DNA of 6,350 nt from positions 1 through 6,350 of the forward strand of contig JAKSUE010000084.1 in assembly GCA_024409165.1 (NCBI GenBank), given 5' to 3'. Made by a program: the position numbers and the translations under genes. How positions within the stretch are numbered: the stretch's first letter is position 1; every line of letters begins with the position of its first letter. The stretch is from an archaeon. Its GTDB lineage: Archaea > Methanobacteriota > Methanobacteria > Methanobacteriales > Methanobacteriaceae. This document shows positions 5,178 to 6,350 of this stretch, piece by piece. A model generated the notes under the pieces. The model was given only the letters and a program-made list of their open reading frames with translations. It ran no database searches and was not told the origin of the DNA.

Positions 5178-6350
5178 ATGGAAATTGTTTTATGTGTTAC
5201 AGGTAGTGTTGCAGCTATTGAAACTATTAAATTAGCTAGAGAATTTAGACGTCAAGGCCACACTGTTAAAGCTTTTATGACTAAAGAAGCTACTAAAATT
5301 ATTCATCCTAATGCATTAGAGTTTGCTACAGGTCAAGAAGTGGTTTTAGAATTAACTGGTAAAATTGAGCATGTTAAATATTCTCAAGCAGATTTGATTT
5401 TAGTGGCTCCTGCAACAGCTAATTCTATAAGTAAATTTGCTTATAAAATATCTGATAATCCTGTAAATACTTTACTTATCACAGCATATGGTCATAATAC
5501 ACCTATTATTTTTGTTCCTTCTATGCATGATTCTATGTATGATGCTATAGAAGAGAATGTTTCTAAACTTAAAAAAGAGGGTATTAAGTTTCTTAATCCT
5601 CGTATTGAAGAAGGTAAAGCTAAGTTTCCAGCTATTGAAGATATTGTTTTAGAATCTATTAGAACTGTTAATTTAGATAGATTTGAAAAAAATAGTGATT
5701 TATTAAGTGATGAGATATCTAATATTGCAGGTAAGAATATTTTAGTAAGTCTTGGTGGAACTTATGAAGAAATTGATCCTATTAGAGGAATTTCAAATAG
5801 GTCTTCTGGTAAAATGGGACTTGAACTTGCTAAAGAAGCATATATTAGAGGTGCAAATTTAACTATTCTTGCTGCTCGTCATGATGTTGTATTATCTAAA
5901 TTATTTAATGTAATCAACACAGAATCAAGTTCTTTAATGAATGAAAAAGCAAGCGAATTAGTTCCAGATTTTGATATTTTCATTGCTACAGCAGCTGTTT
6001 CAGATTTTGAACCTATTCAAAAAGAAAACTTTAAAATATCATCTTCAATTAATTTATCCTTAGAATTTAAACCTATTGGAAAAATCATCAAAAGAATTAA
6101 AGAAATCAATCCTAATATCTTTTTAGTAGGTTTTAAAGCAGAATATAACATATCAGAAGATGAAATGGTTGAATGTGCAAGAAGACAGATGCAAAATGCA
6201 GGTACAGATTTAGTTGTTGCTAATGATGTCTATAAAGAAGGTTGTGAATTTGGATCTGAATGTAATGAAGTATTACTTGTTTCAGATGATGTTAAAAAAT
6301 TACCTTTAAACTCTAAAAAAGAAATTGCAAAATCTGTTTTTGATGAAATT
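5178..6350 (+). CDS. coaBC: Bifunctional phosphopantothenoylcysteine decarboxylase / phosphopantothenate-cysteine ligase (3' end cut by window)
   Basis: Joins cysteine to 4'-phosphopantothenate and decarboxylates the product to 4'-phosphopantetheine, two successive steps of coenzyme A synthesis. Translation from 5178 stays open for 391 codons to the window edge. The last residues (KEIAKSVFDEI) align with the usual C-terminus, so only a few codons should be missing. The CoaC half (1-165) binds FMN: TGSVAAIE at 8-15, His65 in GKIEHVKYS as the expected active-site base, VAPATANSISKFAYKISDN at 76-94, and PSMHDSMY at 114-121 in the place of the PxMNxxMW motif. I see no cysteine in the 140-158 loop, where the bacterial substrate clamp has one. 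The CoaB half (about 185-391) shows GGTYEEIDPIRGISNRSSGKMG at 193-214 with the key Asn207, AAVSDF at 272-277, a KIS near 286, LVGFKAE at 316-322 and VAND at 347-350. GAGG (5167-5170) lies seven bases before the ATG. Confidence 0.96.
   Translation, partial: MEIVLCVTGSVAAIETIKLAREFRRQGHTVKAFMTKEATKIIHPNALEFATGQEVVLELTGKIEHVKYSQADLILVAPATANSISKFAYKISDNPVNTLLITAYGHNTPIIFVPSMHDSMYDAIEENVSKLKKEGIKFLNPRIEEGKAKFPAIEDIVLESIRTVNLDRFEKNSDLLSDEISNIAGKNILVSLGGTYEEIDPIRGISNRSSGKMGLELAKEAYIRGANLTILAARHDVVLSKLFNVINTESSSLMNEKASELVPDFDIFIATAAVSDFEPIQKENFKISSSINLSLEFKPIGKIIKRIKEINPNIFLVGFKAEYNISEDEMVECARRQMQNAGTDLVVANDVYKEGCEFGSECNEVLLVSDDVKKLPLNSKKEIAKSVFDEI

Noticed and set aside
1..6350. CRISPR array, insertion sequence, tRNA or rRNA gene, integrase attachment site, defence system
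   Set aside because: No spaced identical repeats of CRISPR length, no transposase or integrase motifs, no cloverleaf-like or rRNA-like GC-richer block, and no defence protein domains were seen on either strand.

Overview
This window looks like chromosomal DNA from a very AT-rich methanogenic archaeon of the Methanobacteriales, most likely Methanobrevibacter-like (Methanosphaera is a fair alternative). The signs are an archaeal-style bifunctional CoaBC, an archaeal-type predicted nucleotidyltransferase (COG1665-like), and GAGGTG-type ribosome binding sites matching the archaeal 16S 3' end. T-run terminators and very AT-rich spacers also fit. Genus is inferred from composition and gene content only.

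Layout from left to right: (1) an AT-rich leader (1-153) and a forward phosphatidylserine/archaetidylserine decarboxylase gene of the bacterial 'clostridial' kind (154-1014). (2) A 348-bp convergent spacer with T-run terminators, two AT-rich inverted repeats, an ATTAATT repeat cluster and one isolated G-rich patch. (3) A reverse-strand predicted nucleotidyltransferase (1363-2475). (4) A 192-bp divergent promoter region with a near-identical 20-bp repeat that may be duplicated BRE/TATA elements. (5) Forward pheA, prephenate dehydratase with an ACT domain (2668-3525). (6) A forward pair encoding two single-pass surface proteins of unknown function (3634-4419 and 4497-5051). The first has a cytoplasmic helical N-terminus and a Ser/Gly/Asp/Tyr-rich repetitive exterior. 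The second has an N-terminal anchor and a PsbP-like exterior domain. (7) A T-rich terminator and then coaBC for coenzyme A synthesis (5178 to the window end, cut just before its stop).

The four recognisable enzymes belong to different housekeeping pathways (ether-phospholipid head groups, a nucleotidyl transfer of unknown target, phenylalanine, coenzyme A), and nothing shows that they form one functional unit. The only pair that looks like a module is the two surface-protein genes. They are 77 bp apart with no T-run between them, and both exteriors carry several N-glycosylation sequons. I see no mobile element, CRISPR array, tRNA or rRNA gene, or defence system. The most notable items are the surface pair with its slippage-prone repeat, the bacterial-type decarboxylase with a substituted second histidine, and the composition gradient inside the nucleotidyltransferase gene.
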